Origin: Volvox africanus
Lineage: Eukaryota; Chlorophyta; Chlorophyceae; Chlamydomonadales; Volvocaceae
Direction of reading: 5' to 3'
NCBI GenBank assembly: GCA_030268105.1
Contig: BSDZ01000017.1
Location: 1,964,001 to 2,028,000, forward strand
DNA length: 64,000 nt
In this document: positions 24,101-39,100 of the stretch, one piece after another
Position numbering within the stretch: the stretch's first letter is position 1
Layout: the number at the start of each line of letters is the position of its first letter
Translations under genes and position numbers: made by a program
Notes under the pieces: generated by a model
The model's input: only the letters and a program-made list of their open reading frames with translations
Told to the model about the DNA's origin: nothing
The model's database searches: none

Positions 24101-27100
24101 TGGATCATTCGGTAACGCACACGGCCACACAGCACAGTGCTTGGTGTTTTCTTCCAGGAAATCAAGCTCAAGGGAAAGCGCCAGAAATCATTATTAGACA
24201 AGGTCCATTCACACCCAAGACAGTTAGAGATTCGCCCACCTGTGTACGTAGCACGTCTATTTCTCGCACCGGACCTGACGTACAGCTCCGGACCGGTTCC
24301 ATTCCTTGCTGTCTGTTTCGGCACTGATACTCGACATCGCGAAGCTTGCGAACCAGGTGATGCTTGTCACGCATACAGGACAGAGCGCCCTGCAGGTGGC
24401 CAGCAGCTGTATGCAGCAGGTGCACCTCACACAGAAGGTGCTTTCGACGCTGATAATATTTCTTTTGTTGCTGAGCTGCGGCATCTGCCGCCCCATGGGC
24501 AGTCTCCGCCGCGTCTGTATGCTCCTGGGCGCTGATGCGGCACTGCCGTGACTCATTGAGGTAAGTGTCGGCTGCGCTGAATTTTAGATTCTGCGTTATA
24601 AAAGGAAAACATACCGATAAAAAAATCACTCAAAAATGCCAGCGTTCACCACTTAACGGTGATGAATGCGTCAGCACCTAAGTCATGAATCGTCAACTTA
24701 ATGTGTCTTAGATATTGCGATCTAAGGCCTTACCGTCCGGCATTGAAGGGACTCGTGCTGAAGTTGCTCAGCCTGCTTGTTAGCATGGTCAGCAAGAGAC
24801 TGCCGCGATGCGCACTCCCGCTCCAGCCTATAGTATTTAGGAAGTAAAAATGCGCATGTCAAAAACCACAAGTATCATCATTGTAGAGCAACGATGATGT
24901 TGTCACTATGATCACGAGACCTTGACTTTAGTAAGACATGCGTTAGAAGCGAGTCACTTGCCGCTTCAAAAGTCCCGACAGTTGACAATTTCCAAAATCG
25001 TGTAGTACAGAGTTTCAACAACATAAATTTATGCAAATGGGGCATTGCATAAATGGAATAGGTACACGGAAAAGGATTCGCTAATAAAGCGCAGCTACGG
25101 GAACGCAGTAGGTAAAACCAAAACTACAAGGTGCATTGCCACTTGAAAGCAGAAAGTTTTGCAACCGTTGGCTTTGGATTCATAATAAGGGCAATCTGGG
25201 AGCCAAAAACGAGCCAACATACCGTGATTGTTCACCGTCAAGCTCGTTTATACGGCTACTAACAGCTCGGGCCTCCTGTTGGAGGCTTATAATGCGGTGG
25301 AGAATTCCCACTAACTCCAAGCTGCTGTCCGCTACTTGTTGGAGCTCCTCCGCGGCCGCTGTAGCCAGCACTTGTTCATCACGCTTAAGATTGGACTCCT
25401 GTATCAAGGCTGCAAGAGAGGTCTCAGCAGCAAGAGATTCTTTCGAAAGCCGCTGGGCTGCCTCTTCAGCAGCAGCAGCCTGCAGGAGGTTCCCGTTCGC
25501 CTGCAATTACACGACAACGGTTGTCAGTAACTTTATGCATTTTATGTGCCATACAGTTCACATCAGAGAGGACGGAGACTTTAAACCTACCGTGAATATA
25601 CGTGCCTCTTGAAAAATAGTGTTGATATGACGATGCATTATGGCTATATTCTCTCGGCGAACCGTTATCATGGACTCCAGGTTGCCTACAGCTTCAGCTG
25701 CGACGGTCGCTGCGTTCTGCAGCTCTTTCTGAGCTGCACCCAGAGAAACATCGGAGGGTTAGGATTGCAATCGTCGCTTAAGCAGGGCGCTACCTTCACC
25801 ATGTCTGTGCGCCATGATGGTCCATGCAAAGATAATGCTCCAAACAGGACACCCGGATCCGTAAAGGCATCGTCACCTGGAAAAATGGCATGAAACTCAC
25901 CCTCCAAGAGCTGTGCTGCCGCCTGTCGATACTCTAGAACCTGCAGAGCGGCTGTCAGCTGATCCCGTGCGAGCGGAATCTCGATTTCCAGCAAGTCCAA
26001 CCGCTGCTTGCGCAAATCAATCTCCTCGCGATCAATATCTTGCGTAGCAGCTTTCTGCCCCAGTAATTGAACGCGGATAGCGGCAGGATCCGCGCGCAAA
26101 TCAAACATGGCTGCATGGACCTCAACTGCATCGAGGGTCAGAGCCCGAAGCTGTGAGGCGATTCCGCAAGCACGGTCTAGGTCATGAACGGCGTCCTGTG
26201 CTGCCGTTATGCGGGTTGCCCGCTTGCTGACCTCGCTGAGACGCTGTGGCGTTGCAGTTTCACCAGTCACCGTTTCGTCAACCGTATGATCACTACAGTC
26301 ATATGATGCCTGATACGACCGTACCAGCGCACATATCTGCTCCATGCGCCTTCGATGCACGTTCAGGACTTCAGATGCTTCACCCGTTATTTCCTGGAGG
26401 CATTGTTGAATGTTTTCTTCGACCTCCAAGCTTAGACGTGTGATAACGCCAAGCACTCCCTCGCCTTGTTGGGCAGGACGTATTGCTGCTGGCTGGGACC
26501 CACGCCTGAAAGCATAACAACAATGATAAAGATCCGACTGAATGTTATTCCAAACCACCGATTAGGCCCTGGAATTGCAAGGCAAACACCGCTTTGACCA
26601 TACTCTAGCCGTCAAAAAGCCGCTTCACAACGCATGTACGCAAAGGACAGACTATGTTTAGGCGACATGTCCTTTTATCTGTGCAGGACCTGAGGACAAC
26701 ATCCGCCAAGACTTACAGCTTGGATGCTGCTGCCGAAGACTTGGCATTTTGCTCCTGCTGTGCCGCTATCTCGGCTTCAAGCTGTTGCACGCGCTCTGCA
26801 GAAGCATCGGCCGTCGCCTCCATGCCATGCAGCTTGACATGCTGGGCTTTAGCCACAATCTTTGCTGCATGATCGTATGCGTCAGCCAGTTCCACAACCG
26901 ATTGGTACAGCGCCTGTAGTGGTAGTGTTAGGAAGCAGGACTCATATCTGGGTAAAGGGGCGTGCACAAATGAACAACCGTGGCTGCCCACACTCACAAT
27001 GCTGGCTGCATTTCGCCATGAGGTCAAGGCCATGCCAATCTTTAGGTACTAGGGAACAGTTACCTTGTTGCAGAGAGCCTTCTTCTCCACAAGCAATTTC

Positions 27101-30100
27101 CGTGAAGCCCCGCCTTTTGCAATGTTGGCAATCTGCGCAACTTCTGAGCGTCTCTCAGCAGCACGCAGCCCCGCCGTCTTCAATCTCCCCTGCTGCTCTT
27201 CAATGAACCGTGCGATCTGCTGCTGCTCAAGGGTTGCAGCATAGGTTTTAGCTCCCCTAGGAACAGCACGGAAACGGAAGTCAGGAGTCTGTGACCCGAC
27301 CCAACAAAGCATGCAACGGGAAGCAGCCATACCTGGCCGCCTTGGAGGTCGCCAACATGATGCACTCAGAGGCATCGGCCACCTCAGCATCAAAGCCCTG
27401 CGCCTCCACGGTAAGGCTCTGAGCCCGTTCAGTAAGTGCAGTACAGCGCTCATCTAAGCGCTTCATCTCCCGGCGATAATGCCAGTCGATTATGGCGTAC
27501 TGTAGGCCGTCCCGGCATACGGCCAATTCCTCTTCAAGAAAGTCCGCCTACGAGGCGAAGACACGGCTGATCAGTGTGATTATGATGCAGGAATAGCACG
27601 GTGGCAACAATGCACAACATAAACATTTGGGACATACCCGTCTGTGGCAAAGGACTGAATCTGCTTGCTTCAAACGGATCATGGCATCACCATGCTCCAA
27701 AAGCGCGTTCTGCAGCGTTTGCTCCGTGTCAACGGCGGCAGACATGTCACTGCGCCGCTGCTCTTGCTTTTGCCTGAGAATCTCAGCCGCCGTGCGGGCT
27801 GTATCACCCTGGCGTCGAAGCTCCGTAATGCGGCCCTCCAAGTCCGTCACCTGCAATCAATGACGACGGTCAGGACACAGCTAACAAGGCGAACATTATA
27901 ACCTTAACGTGTAGGCACTTGAATTTTAATTGATCCATTCTTAATGAGGACCATGCGGGATTCAAGACCTTTTAAGTGAATCTGCACAAAGAGCTTGCAA
28001 TCATCCAACTAACGCTTCCCCCCTACTTCTGACTCATGCATTTTTGAACTTTTTTAACTTGCACCAACCACGGCCCCGGCGTTCAAGTTCAGATATAAGA
28101 GAAAGCGGACACTCGGAGCCTGGACAAGCAGGGCTGGTCACGAGCCTGTAAATTGACGCAAACAGGACGCGCTTGCAATAACATCACCTATTCATGCCAT
28201 AGATTTAAGGAAACCCTAAAATCCTTCGCGCCGTACCCGTTGTTTCATCGCCCTGTACATCTTGGACTCCGGTTCACAACCGTCGTCTTCCATTTGCAGT
28301 TCCTCGTCAAGGTTGCCGGCCAAGGCCTTAGGGTAACCGTCGGCATGGCTATCCATGGATGATCGAACACTGCCGGTCCGAACTACACCCCCCACCGCGC
28401 TGGCACCTCCCGTGCCGCTCTCGAACGATGACGTGCTGTCTCTGTTCTGGTAGGGCTGAGCAACAGGCTTTCCAGCTGCGTTCAAAATCTTTACGTGCGA
28501 GAGAGGCTTCAAGCTTTTGTTGGCTACCTGTGTGGAATAGAAGAGGGAGCTTCCCTGGAGCTGCAGAGATAACATTTCATGCCGGAGATGTCTTTTCAGC
28601 TCTATTCAATTGGATGAAGAAACTCACATGCAGCACATTTGAACCTGATGCCGCAGGCATACCGACTGCACAGCATGTCCACCCTCCCAACACCCACCTT
28701 GTCCAGTAGTGCGCCAGCAGTGCCCCCGCTGACTTCGTCACTTCGATCAGGGCTCCGATCTAGACTACTGGAAGCTCCGATGCGCTGCAGGCCAGTCACT
28801 GGACCTGAGTCATCGCAGTGGACCGTTGTTTGGAAAAACCTGTTCGGCCTAGCCTGCGTCCCTCCCACTGCGGCAGGGGTGGTTGTGTGGCCGTACGATC
28901 TCTCAGACTGGCCATCGTCTTCCTGAAGGGCAATCCGTGCTTTGGAAGCATGTATGGATGTACGGTCCTGCGGCGACCAGTCAACATGAGCACCAGCGAT
29001 GCCTACAGCAGAGCCTGTGGGAGATGAGGCAGGAGGCGGTGTTGGGACAGCGAAGGTCCTTGCTGTATTCACTGCACCAACAGCGATACGCCATTTGTTT
29101 GGAGTCACGTAGCCGTTATCCGCCGGTAAACCAACTTCACCCTTTGAAGCTGATGCCGTGGGGCTAGCTGCACGCTTGGCAGGCTGGTTGCGGCGCGCCT
29201 CACTGGGTATGCATTCTGGAGTGCCGCCGCCGGACTTTCCCCCATCCGTGCGCGCACGTAATGGCCCTACTTTGACCTGCTGTGGCTGGGGCTCGTGCCC
29301 CACTGTACCGGTGCGTGTGACACCAGAAAGCTGCACCTTCGCAGTCAGTCCTGACTCGTGATCGCCGGGAGCTCCTCCAGAGGGATCTCCGAACTGCCGT
29401 AGCAATTGAGTACGTGGCGTAACGTGAGACCTGAGGTCCATCCCGTCGCCTGTTTGGGGGCCAGGATTGGATGGCCGAAGAAACTGGCTGTCCGATGCCG
29501 CTGTATGCTGACTGCTTCGCGTGGCTTTTAGGTTGAAATCCGCCATGGTGGACTGCATAAAATTGAATGGGATGCGGGTGTGGAAAAGCAGTCCTGGATC
29601 CTCTAGGATGGTACGTCGCTTGCAGCCCCAACTGAAGCATGCCTTCGTACTTACATGTGACGATTTCTTTCCTCCACCATGTGTCGAACTGTTGCCGACA
29701 ACAGCTTCCGTAGCACAGATTACCCTGCTGTACGGCATGTGTCCATTGCATGATGGCCACGTACTCTCGATAGAGGTGCTGTGCAAGCTGACTTGTGCCT
29801 GCGTGACACGGCATAGGGCTATTGGGGAGAGTCTGCCCAGCAAAGCTTGTGATGCAAACTTTGTCTTCACCTGCAGCTCGAGCTCCTGGATTTTTGGCAC
29901 TAGCTGCAGACATTCTCCTTCAGCCTGCACAATTTTCAAGACATCAGGTCCAAGACATCACTGCACCTGGCTAGATACATGCAAGGATAAAGATGGCTCC
30001 CCTGACATGAGTCCTGTGCGCACGTAGTACATGGGTAATTCGGTTCCGGCTTCTACCCCTTTCTATAACAATTCACTGCATGCTTTCCAGCAGACGTGAT

Positions 30101-33100
30101 TGCAAAACGGTTGCTCACACACCATAATGCTTAGCAGACGGCAAGCAGGTCCGTGAAGCAGACATTTAAAGCAAGCTGCCGGACTTCATTAGTTATGTCG
30201 TTCATTAATTGTAACACAAGAGTACAGCACCTCGGATGGGAATTGAGGTATGAGGGTTTATTTTGACCAACAACCGCTCTAGTACGCCCAGGGAAAATCC
30301 TGGCCCCGCGCAGCACAGCCTTCCGAGTCTGCGAAAAGCCGGTTTCGGATAAGCCCCGAAACGTTTGCCATACGTTACGGTAATCCATGAGCCAACTATG
30401 TTTGCTTCCCTACCTTGGCTGCCTGGCGGATAGCGGCGTTTGCGGCGTCCCTGTCCTGATCTACCTGTTGCTGCGCAGCTTGCAATTCAGCGCGCATGCG
30501 CGATGCCCCTTGCTTTGCGCGTACAGTGTGAACCATGTAACTGGCTAGTTCATCCGGTCGTGCACCACCGCCGCCGCTGGACTCAGCATTCTGAGTTAGG
30601 AAAAAGGATTCGTATCAAAATACTATAGAACTCCGACGCAGGAAACGAATTGATCACCATAACACTGGAGAGATGGACAGTTCGATACAGCATCTTCGCA
30701 CCTGCACCTCCATGTCGATAAGCTCCCTCTCAACTTGGTCCACGGCAAGCTGCTGCTCGGCAGCAGCTGCATGCTTCTGTACCGCGTCGTAAAACTTAAG
30801 CGCCGCTGTGCAGTTCCATTGGAGCACGTTCACAGACAGCTGGTGAGCCTTGGAGACCTGCACGTGATTCAAATTGGGTAACTTGTGCTCGCCACACACC
30901 CATGCTAAGAGTCTCAGACCCAACAACCCAGCTTTCCATCTTCCGGTTGTGAGCATCACCTGCTGGACAACTTCAGTCTGTGCCACAATGCGTTTGCGTG
31001 CACGCTCTGCTGCACTCGCCAGCTCATTTGCCTCCGAAAAGAGCTTCCCCGCATCCTCTTCCATCCGTGCCGCCTGGGCTGTTAGGCCGTCCGCCTGTTG
31101 CTGCAAGCTGTGGCAGCATGCACGAAGTCTGCCAGCTCAGACACCAAAAATACGACTTGGAGATATTATGCGCGTGTCGCACAATTTGGCTGAAACTACA
31201 ACCGTAAGGTAAGCTTCGGTCTAACTTATAAGAAACAGGCGTATTTGCGTGCAGAACCATAAACCGGATGGCAACACAAACGTCACAGGAATACCTCTCC
31301 TACCTGTCGGCCATTGAATTTGCAGCGTCGGCTTCAAGACGCTTGCCGTTTGCGGCAAAGCTTCGTGCGTCCTCTCGTTGCCGCTTGGCTTGCTGTGCAA
31401 GATCTTCTGCCTGTTTTCTGTGTTGCGTGGCAGCTGAGGTCATTTTCTGCGCCGCATCCGACGTGGTCTCAGCTCTTTCTTGCAGCTCGTGAAGTGGTTC
31501 TTCAAGCCGCTGTAGTCCCGCGCGGGCCTGATGAAAGGATGGGCACAGGATTCCCTTGTTTTGATCCCACATATGGATGATGTAAATCTGAGCTATAACG
31601 ACTAGAGACGCAACCAAAAATACAATGATCGATGATCTCTTACCGAAGCAAGCCGTTTTCCCCATGCCATTGTATCTGCCGCAGCCGCAGCAGCCTTACG
31701 AGCTTGCTGCATCCACTCCTCGCGCAACTTCATTCCAGCCTGTTTAGCGGCCCATTGCTCCTTAACTTTGTGTCGCTTTTCCCCCAGGCGTTTCGCATGA
31801 CGTTGGATTTGCTGTTGACGCTGCTCGATGTCGGCTGCCTTTCCTTGCACGTAGGCAAGGCCCTGCCGAATGTCAGGCGAAGCCTGCAGGAAAACGCAAA
31901 GGCGCTGAAGCTTCCGTTTAAAAGAGAAACTTCCGTTCCACTCTGCAGCTCGAGTGGCTGTCAACAAACGGGGGCGTCGGCCACCTCGGGGGTGCGTGTT
32001 GCCAAATTGACCACGAACGCACCTGGTCGCCAACGTCAAGCGCTTGGAAGTGCAGTTCCCGAGCAGCCTTGCTGCACATATCTGCAGCTTTTGCCAACAG
32101 AGCCAAGGTTTCGTCACATTGTTGAGCTTCTAGGTCCACCAGATTCGTCTCTGCAAGCACGTGCTCTAGAGATATTCTGTCGTTCACAAGGTCGCCACAG
32201 GCCTCCAAAGCTTGCTGCAGCATCGTGACCCGTTGCTCACGGCACCGTAACTGGTCGTTGCTGGCTTGAAGCTCGGCTGGTGAAGAATCTCGGATAACTT
32301 CCTGCTGCGCCTGTGTCCAAGCGTTCAAAACGTGCCGGCGGAGGATTACACGCGTCACTTGCAGAAACCAGCAAGTCCCGGTAACCATCAGAATGGCCAG
32401 CTATCATGTAACAGGACGTGGCATTGCTTCCAGAGATTTATTTGATGTGCGGACTAGCATGCGAAAAGAAAAAAGATTTCTCGCACCCGTGCAGCGCGCA
32501 GTTGATCTTCAGCCTCCTGCAATTCGATCTCCAGCGTCCTCCGCATTTTACTTGGGTCTTGCCCGGGCGCGGGACCATCTATCAATATTCGTGGCGAGGA
32601 TAGCTCGGTGAGTTGCTGCTGGTGCCGGGCATGCAAGGTGGTCAACTCCGCCTCCATTGCCATGACATCACGGATTGAAGGTCGATCTACTCCTGCTACG
32701 GGCTCCACAGACATTCCAGTTGACAACTCATGCCTTCCAAGGTTACGCCCCTGCATCACAGCAACATCAGAGGGCATGTGATTGGCGTCGACCCAGCTCT
32801 CCCACAGGCTTCTCCAGACGAGCACCCTGCGTACCTGCCCTACGCCATGTCCCACTTGATCAGAAGCCTGCCAGTCCGGCGGCGCAGCGGAAGCATTAGA
32901 CGCCCCCGATGGAGTTGATCCAACGAAAACCTGAAGCGTGCTGGGTGCAGAAGGTTTTATTGTGGCACTGGGTCCAACAAGCAATCCGAAAGCGTTCTGT
33001 GCTCCTGCTCCTGGACCCATCTGGCTATTGACAGCCAAGGATGTTGCAGGGGTGTCGTCAGATTCCTCATGGATGGCAGCCTGCAAGCCCGTAAGATGTA

Positions 33101-36100
33101 ACTGGAGGTCAATAAGATGAAGGTATCAATAGGAAACGTATTTTTGTCCCGTATAATTCCTGGATCTCCACTGAAAGGGAAAGTGTCAAACTGCCCGACG
33201 GACCCGACGTGCTTCGCCTTAGGTATTGTCTTCCCTGCTCTATGACCTCACGCAGAAGGTGCAACCCGTCCTTATGTAATTTGCGGTTTGCGGGACAATG
33301 ATCGAATCGGCCTTATATTATTTGCTGTTTCCTTTCAAGTGTTTTGAAAGAACGCATGGACATCAAACGCGTTTCCTGCTGGATATGGGCACGACCCAGA
33401 TCCTACCAGCCGACACACCACCCCCGGAAACGCACCAACCTTAGCAGCTCTGAAGGACAACATTATCCCGGGCGGCTTTACGGGCAAATCACTTTTGGAC
33501 ATAGAAAGTTGTCCAGAGGGTGCAGCATCTAGAAAGGGTCGCCATGCACTATTGCTTACTTCTGCCAGTGAAGCCAAAACCTGAGAACCCTGACCGCGCT
33601 GCGGCTCCGTAGAAATCGGGCGAATGGCGTCAGTAACCTGCAAGCGGCGCATACACTAATGTAAGGCATCAAGCTGCACGTGCTGACCACATAGATGGTT
33701 GCGCTGACCTTGAAAGCGCTGCTTGGATGGGAAGCCATGAGCGACCTGCCGGACAGGACAACCTCTAACGAACCGAATGGCCCGTCCGCTGCGGACTGCT
33801 TAGAGGTCTGCGCTTCACCCGAAGGTGTCAAGCTACTCCCCTGCAACTTAGACCCAGCAAGAGCACCAAAGGCGCCTGGGATGCTGGTGGGAGGATTAAA
33901 CGCAGACAACCCCGGGGCTTCGTCATTGATACCCGTCTGCAAACGCGCAAAACCAGGCACCATGAGTGACTAACTCCGAAAGATGAGGAAATACTCTCGG
34001 CAATTTGCCGCACATTGGCTCTCACCCTGGCGTTGCACAGTTGGAGGGAGATCCTCGGCAAGCTGGTGCTCATGGATGAGGCCGAAGAAGCTCCCAAAGC
34101 CTCAGCGATACCGGATACAGGCATGACCTCCCCTGAAAGTTTCACACCACTAAGTCGCTGGACAGAAACTTGATATTGTGCAGAGGACGCACCGAAAGCT
34201 GAACCAATGCCGACGGCAACACTGCCATCTACTATGTCAATCGGTCGCCCTGACAGCTTGCTCAAGTCGGGCCCATCAATAACCTGTAAGACAACAAGAT
34301 TACAGGCCTTTAAGCATCCTACGAGAAAACCTCGTTGCTGTAGGCAATTACGAACAGTTTTGTGCCCACCTCAGCACCGGTGCTGGGACGCTGAACAACG
34401 AGGTCCCTCCTGGAGGTTGAAGAAAGCGCGTGGCTTGAAGGCTGCATGGCTGAGATCAATCCTGAAGATGGCCGCAACAGATTATTGCCTCTGCCATGGG
34501 GCCCAGGCTGTAAGATTTCCAGCGGTCGCAGCACTTGGTTACGGCTGCCTAGGGACCCAAGTTGTTCACCAGCCGAAGGCCGCAGAAGTGAAATTTCGCT
34601 TCCGAGGGGCCCTGATCGTTCAACAATGGAAGGTCTCAGCAACGGATTGCTGTTGTTCAGGAGCGTTGTAAAATCACTTGCCGTGGGCGGGAGCTGCGAA
34701 TTAATGCCACGGAGGTGGCCAGGCTGTTCACCTGATGAAGGCTGTTGAAGGACCTTGGCGCTGCCAAGAAGCCCTGGCCTTTCACCGGTGAACGGCCTAA
34801 ACAATGGACTGCTGCTGCCCATTACTGGCGGGTCATCTGCCGGAAGTCCCGGCCGTCCGTCGTTGCCAAGAAGTCCAGACTGTCCATTCGCCGACGGGCG
34901 CAGGAGCGGAATTCTGCTGCCGAGGGGTGCTAGCGGTTCACCACCCGAACCGGACGCATTTACAGGTAAAATGGAACGTAAAAGCGCCGGCTGCTCCCCG
35001 ATGTCACGCCTGCGAGAAGCCAAAGCTCCATGATCCTCAGTTGGGGATGCCTGCAACCGGAAGATTGGGTTTAATAGCCTGCGCGAACAGCGACGGGAAT
35101 TGCCTTTTGAGGATCGGTTCTCGCTTACACTCATGGACGTGTTTGTGGTCGCTCGCGAGAAAACGGGGCTCAGCATCGGGGTAGCTCCCCCGTCCGCTAG
35201 CTGCTGCAGACGACGTGTGGCTTCAAGGCTCTGCTGGGCCTGGCTGACGCAGTCCGCGTGCCGCTGGACAAGCGTCTGCACATCTGCATCCGCGCCTGAT
35301 ATCTCGATATCGTGGTTACCGCCTGCCGTGGACAAACATGGCACATCCCTTGCCATGTTTTGACCGTAAAGGAATCCGGCCCCTAATGCTGCCCCCAACA
35401 TGCATGCACGACATACGTATATGGGAGACATTGTAGATGTATGTGAATTCATACCGTGTTGCACGTATAACGCATAAAACCTTCAAGGACGTAGAGCATG
35501 TGTTTGGGGCACCTTTCTTCATGCTGTGCCGTATTAACAAAACAAGGCCAGCAGCGATACTCTGTCGTAATTATTACATATCCTAGCAGGGTCTTGTGCT
35601 GCTTGGGCGTTGGCTAGAGCTTGGCTAACTCGGTAAACCAGCACTTGAGACCCACCTTTTCGCCCTCAGGCAAGGCATGGAGCCCAGGATATGGCAGCAA
35701 CCATAACACCATACACATCCCTTTAACAATCATTGGCATTACATGCTTGCACAACCTTACGAAACGGGTTTCGTCAACTGCCATGTGTGTGGGGTGAATG
35801 GGTGCATTGGAACCGGCAATGACACGAGTAGAAGCGCCGCATCTACAATGCCCTGAAAGACACCACGGCTTCGGTTCAACCTCATTCCCGCGCGTCCCTC
35901 GTCAGATTCATCCCAACTTCCCAAGGCATCTGTAAACTATGTTTTTTGCTATTATATATCCAAGTTTGGTCCTTTGGAGCTGCTCTGACTTCATGTATTC
36001 GGTGCGTGTTTTCATCACGATAAAGGCTGAATTGTACGCTTTCTTGTACGTATTCTGCGCACACTTTCACGCGTACAACGTATGGATGGCATGCCTATAC

Positions 36101-39100
36101 CCAAACTGACCTGAACCAAGGCGCGTAAGGTCCGTCTTTGCCCCCAGCGCCAATGCAGATATAGCATACCGGTAACCATCAACTGCGTGCTGCATGCCTA
36201 CTGCCGCCTCCTTTGCCGCGTCCGCAAGGGTCATGACCATCCTGCTCAAAGATTGAGCGTTACCCTTGACATCGGCTTCCTGCAGAAGCAGCATATAATC
36301 ATACAAATTCAATGTACATCCTGTAAATCCCTGGGCAAAGCCCACGTAGAATGCGCTCCAAACAATGAAGTGCTGACGGAAACAATATCAAGGAAGCATG
36401 AGCCACAAGCACAAACCCTACCTTCCTGCGTGCTTCATCCACTCCTTCCTGTGCTGCAACGCATGACGAGATAAGCTGGTTGGCTCTTGCAGCCGCCTCC
36501 GTGTGCTTGTTCTGGAGCCGTTGAAGCTCAAACCGCACCGCCAACGATTGAGCTGTGCCGCCCTGGGAATCCGAGGCGGCAAGCTGGTCCTGCAGCGCGC
36601 AAACCTGTTGCAACAACTCAGCATCCAAGGCCTGTGCCTCTTGTGCCTGACGCTGCAGGGAGGACGCGTCTGCCTGGGCTAACCTAACACTCTCCACAGC
36701 TGTCCGCTCGTTTGCAAGTACACGCCGAAATGAGCTGATGCCTGAAATGAGAGCGTCATGGCAATTTGCCTGAAGCGCCAAAGCGTCCTCCTGTAGTACG
36801 GACCAAGAGGTCGAACAGGGGATAATAAAGGACAGCATGCTCGTTTCGCCATAAAGGCCGCCATCTTGCGAGCGTATCTAAGAAAATATACGAAACCCTA
36901 ATGAGGGCAAAAGAAGCATGCATCAAGATTCCACCCATATCTGGCGAGGCTTACCGTGAGCTTGGATGCCACCGCCGCGGCAACGCACCGAGCCAACGTC
37001 CGTTCAGCCACCGCCGCGACCAATTCGTCTGGGCCCGGCTGCAGAGCAGCCACAAGCTCCTGCCACCGGGCCGTCCTTTGCCCGTCCCGCTGGACCTGCA
37101 CCTCCACGAGACCAGCCCTGCTACCCAGCTGATCATTAAGTGCCGTCAATTCGGTGCTGGTCGCAAGGATGGCGTCCTCATTTCCATCTGTCTGCAACGC
37201 CAAAATCAGCCCAGCGTGCCCTTCCCATCTGCACCAAGAGGGAAATTATAACAAGCGCTTCGCATTGAAATTTGCCTCGCAAACTTGTATCGATTTCAAG
37301 GCACCACTAGTACCGATTTACACGAAAACTGATGACGGCACATACGGCACCAGGCATACATTGATGTGCATCTGAATGCACACCTGCAAACCGAGATGTC
37401 TGGTGCAGCAATAGCAGCGTATGACTCCAGCTCCTGGACAAGGCGCGCAAAGCGCACATTTTGGTTGTAGATGGCGCCATTATGGCTGTTCGTGATCGAG
37501 GTTTGTCCCATGGCTGAACCTCTGGGCCAGCCTTCTAAAGATGCAGCATCTAACTGGCCAAGTTCTCGTGACGATGGCATCTGAACCTGCACGTTCGCAG
37601 CCAGGGAAAGCACATAACACAAAAATTGCGCGACATAAGGACAAGCACGGACACTGCGGACAACATGAAGGCGACACACTTACCGAAGTAGCGTCACCTG
37701 ACCGGGCTGTGACAGAATCACCATCCAAGGCTATCGCAGGTTGCTCTGGGGATAAGCAGGTTCTCAGGTAAGCTAAGGTCATGTGGCTACAAGTAAACAC
37801 AGCAGCCGCATCCTACCTCCGTAGGCGTGAAATCCGGACATGCCAAGGGAACCAGTCAAATCCGCAGTTTTTGTTATCATGTTGGACACATTAGACAGCA
37901 CACTTGGCAAGCTGATCACCGCTGGAGCCATCTGTCGAAAGAACGTTCAATTGCCGGATGTTGCACTTAGAATTTCATAATCTAAGGCACGTTTCCCTCT
38001 CGAGCCGTCGGGTGCCGTACCTCGTGCACTGGGGATGGCGCCTCCATTGGTGCATCAGTCACCGTGCCTCGGTTGTTGGCATCCGCAAGGACGCTCCGCC
38101 CTGACGGCGATTTAAGCGCGTTAGGATCCCTGTACACGCGTCAGGTGAAGTATCTGGGGTCGACTTCTACAGCTGATGGTCTGTGTGATACATTGGGCAT
38201 GTGCCATACCTTTGCACGGTGAAATCGTGTCCGTGCCTATGTCCAGGTCAGTACCCAAATCCCACTCACACAGTTAACGATTTGACGAGGGGTTCAGAAG
38301 CAATGACTCTCCTTGCCTGGCTCATGGTTTTAGTTGCTGGCCCGGAAACGATTTATGAGGAAGCCCATACGGCATCTAGCAAGACAGCGGTGGGTGGGAA
38401 CGCGATGGACATACCCTATGGTGTAGCCGCGTCTTCCCAATTCTGATTGCAGCCGCCCAGCTGCATACTCTACATCGTACAAGCCTTGAACTAAGGAGCG
38501 TGACTGCGCCTGCGCGTTGTCTGCTGCTGTTTCGCGAACGAGAAGTGCGGACTTGGCCTTCTCTGCTTCAAGCCCCAGCTGCTCCGCTATCTTGTGCAGC
38601 TGTCCAGCCTGCTCCATGGTGCTTAATGCCTGTTGTTAAAGGGCACAACCATTCATAAACATGTTTGGGGATGGCATTTTGCAATCTTTCAGGGTTTGGA
38701 AATGTACAAAGCTGAAAATGAAGCTTGTATATCATTAGGCCCCTAGGAGAATGCGAAATCTCCTCTCTGACTTGCTGTCAGTTGCCGTTCTGAACCGTCC
38801 TTCCACGCACCTCGTCTGAACGACCAGCCTGTTCAAGTGCAAGGGCCTGTTCCTCAAGGCGCACCGCCTCGCCTGCTTTAGCAGTAGCATCTTGTTCAAG
38901 CTTTTCCCATGCCTTCCGCATTTCCGCAGCACTTGTTGCTGCCTGCAAAAGCATCGTCAAGTCAACTTTTGTTTCCAAAGGAGGGCGGAACATCAGGAGC
39001 GCCAGCAATGTCAAGTTGACTAGGTTTCCTGCTGAACAGGGAGGGAAGACGAGAAACGGGCCACAACCACTACGGATGAAAGATACCTGCTCCGAGCGCT

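Noticed and set aside
32487..34283. Calling the giant protein an FG nucleoporin
   Set aside because: Only a handful of FG dipeptides in several hundred residues, surrounded by coiled coil; far below the density in FG-Nups.
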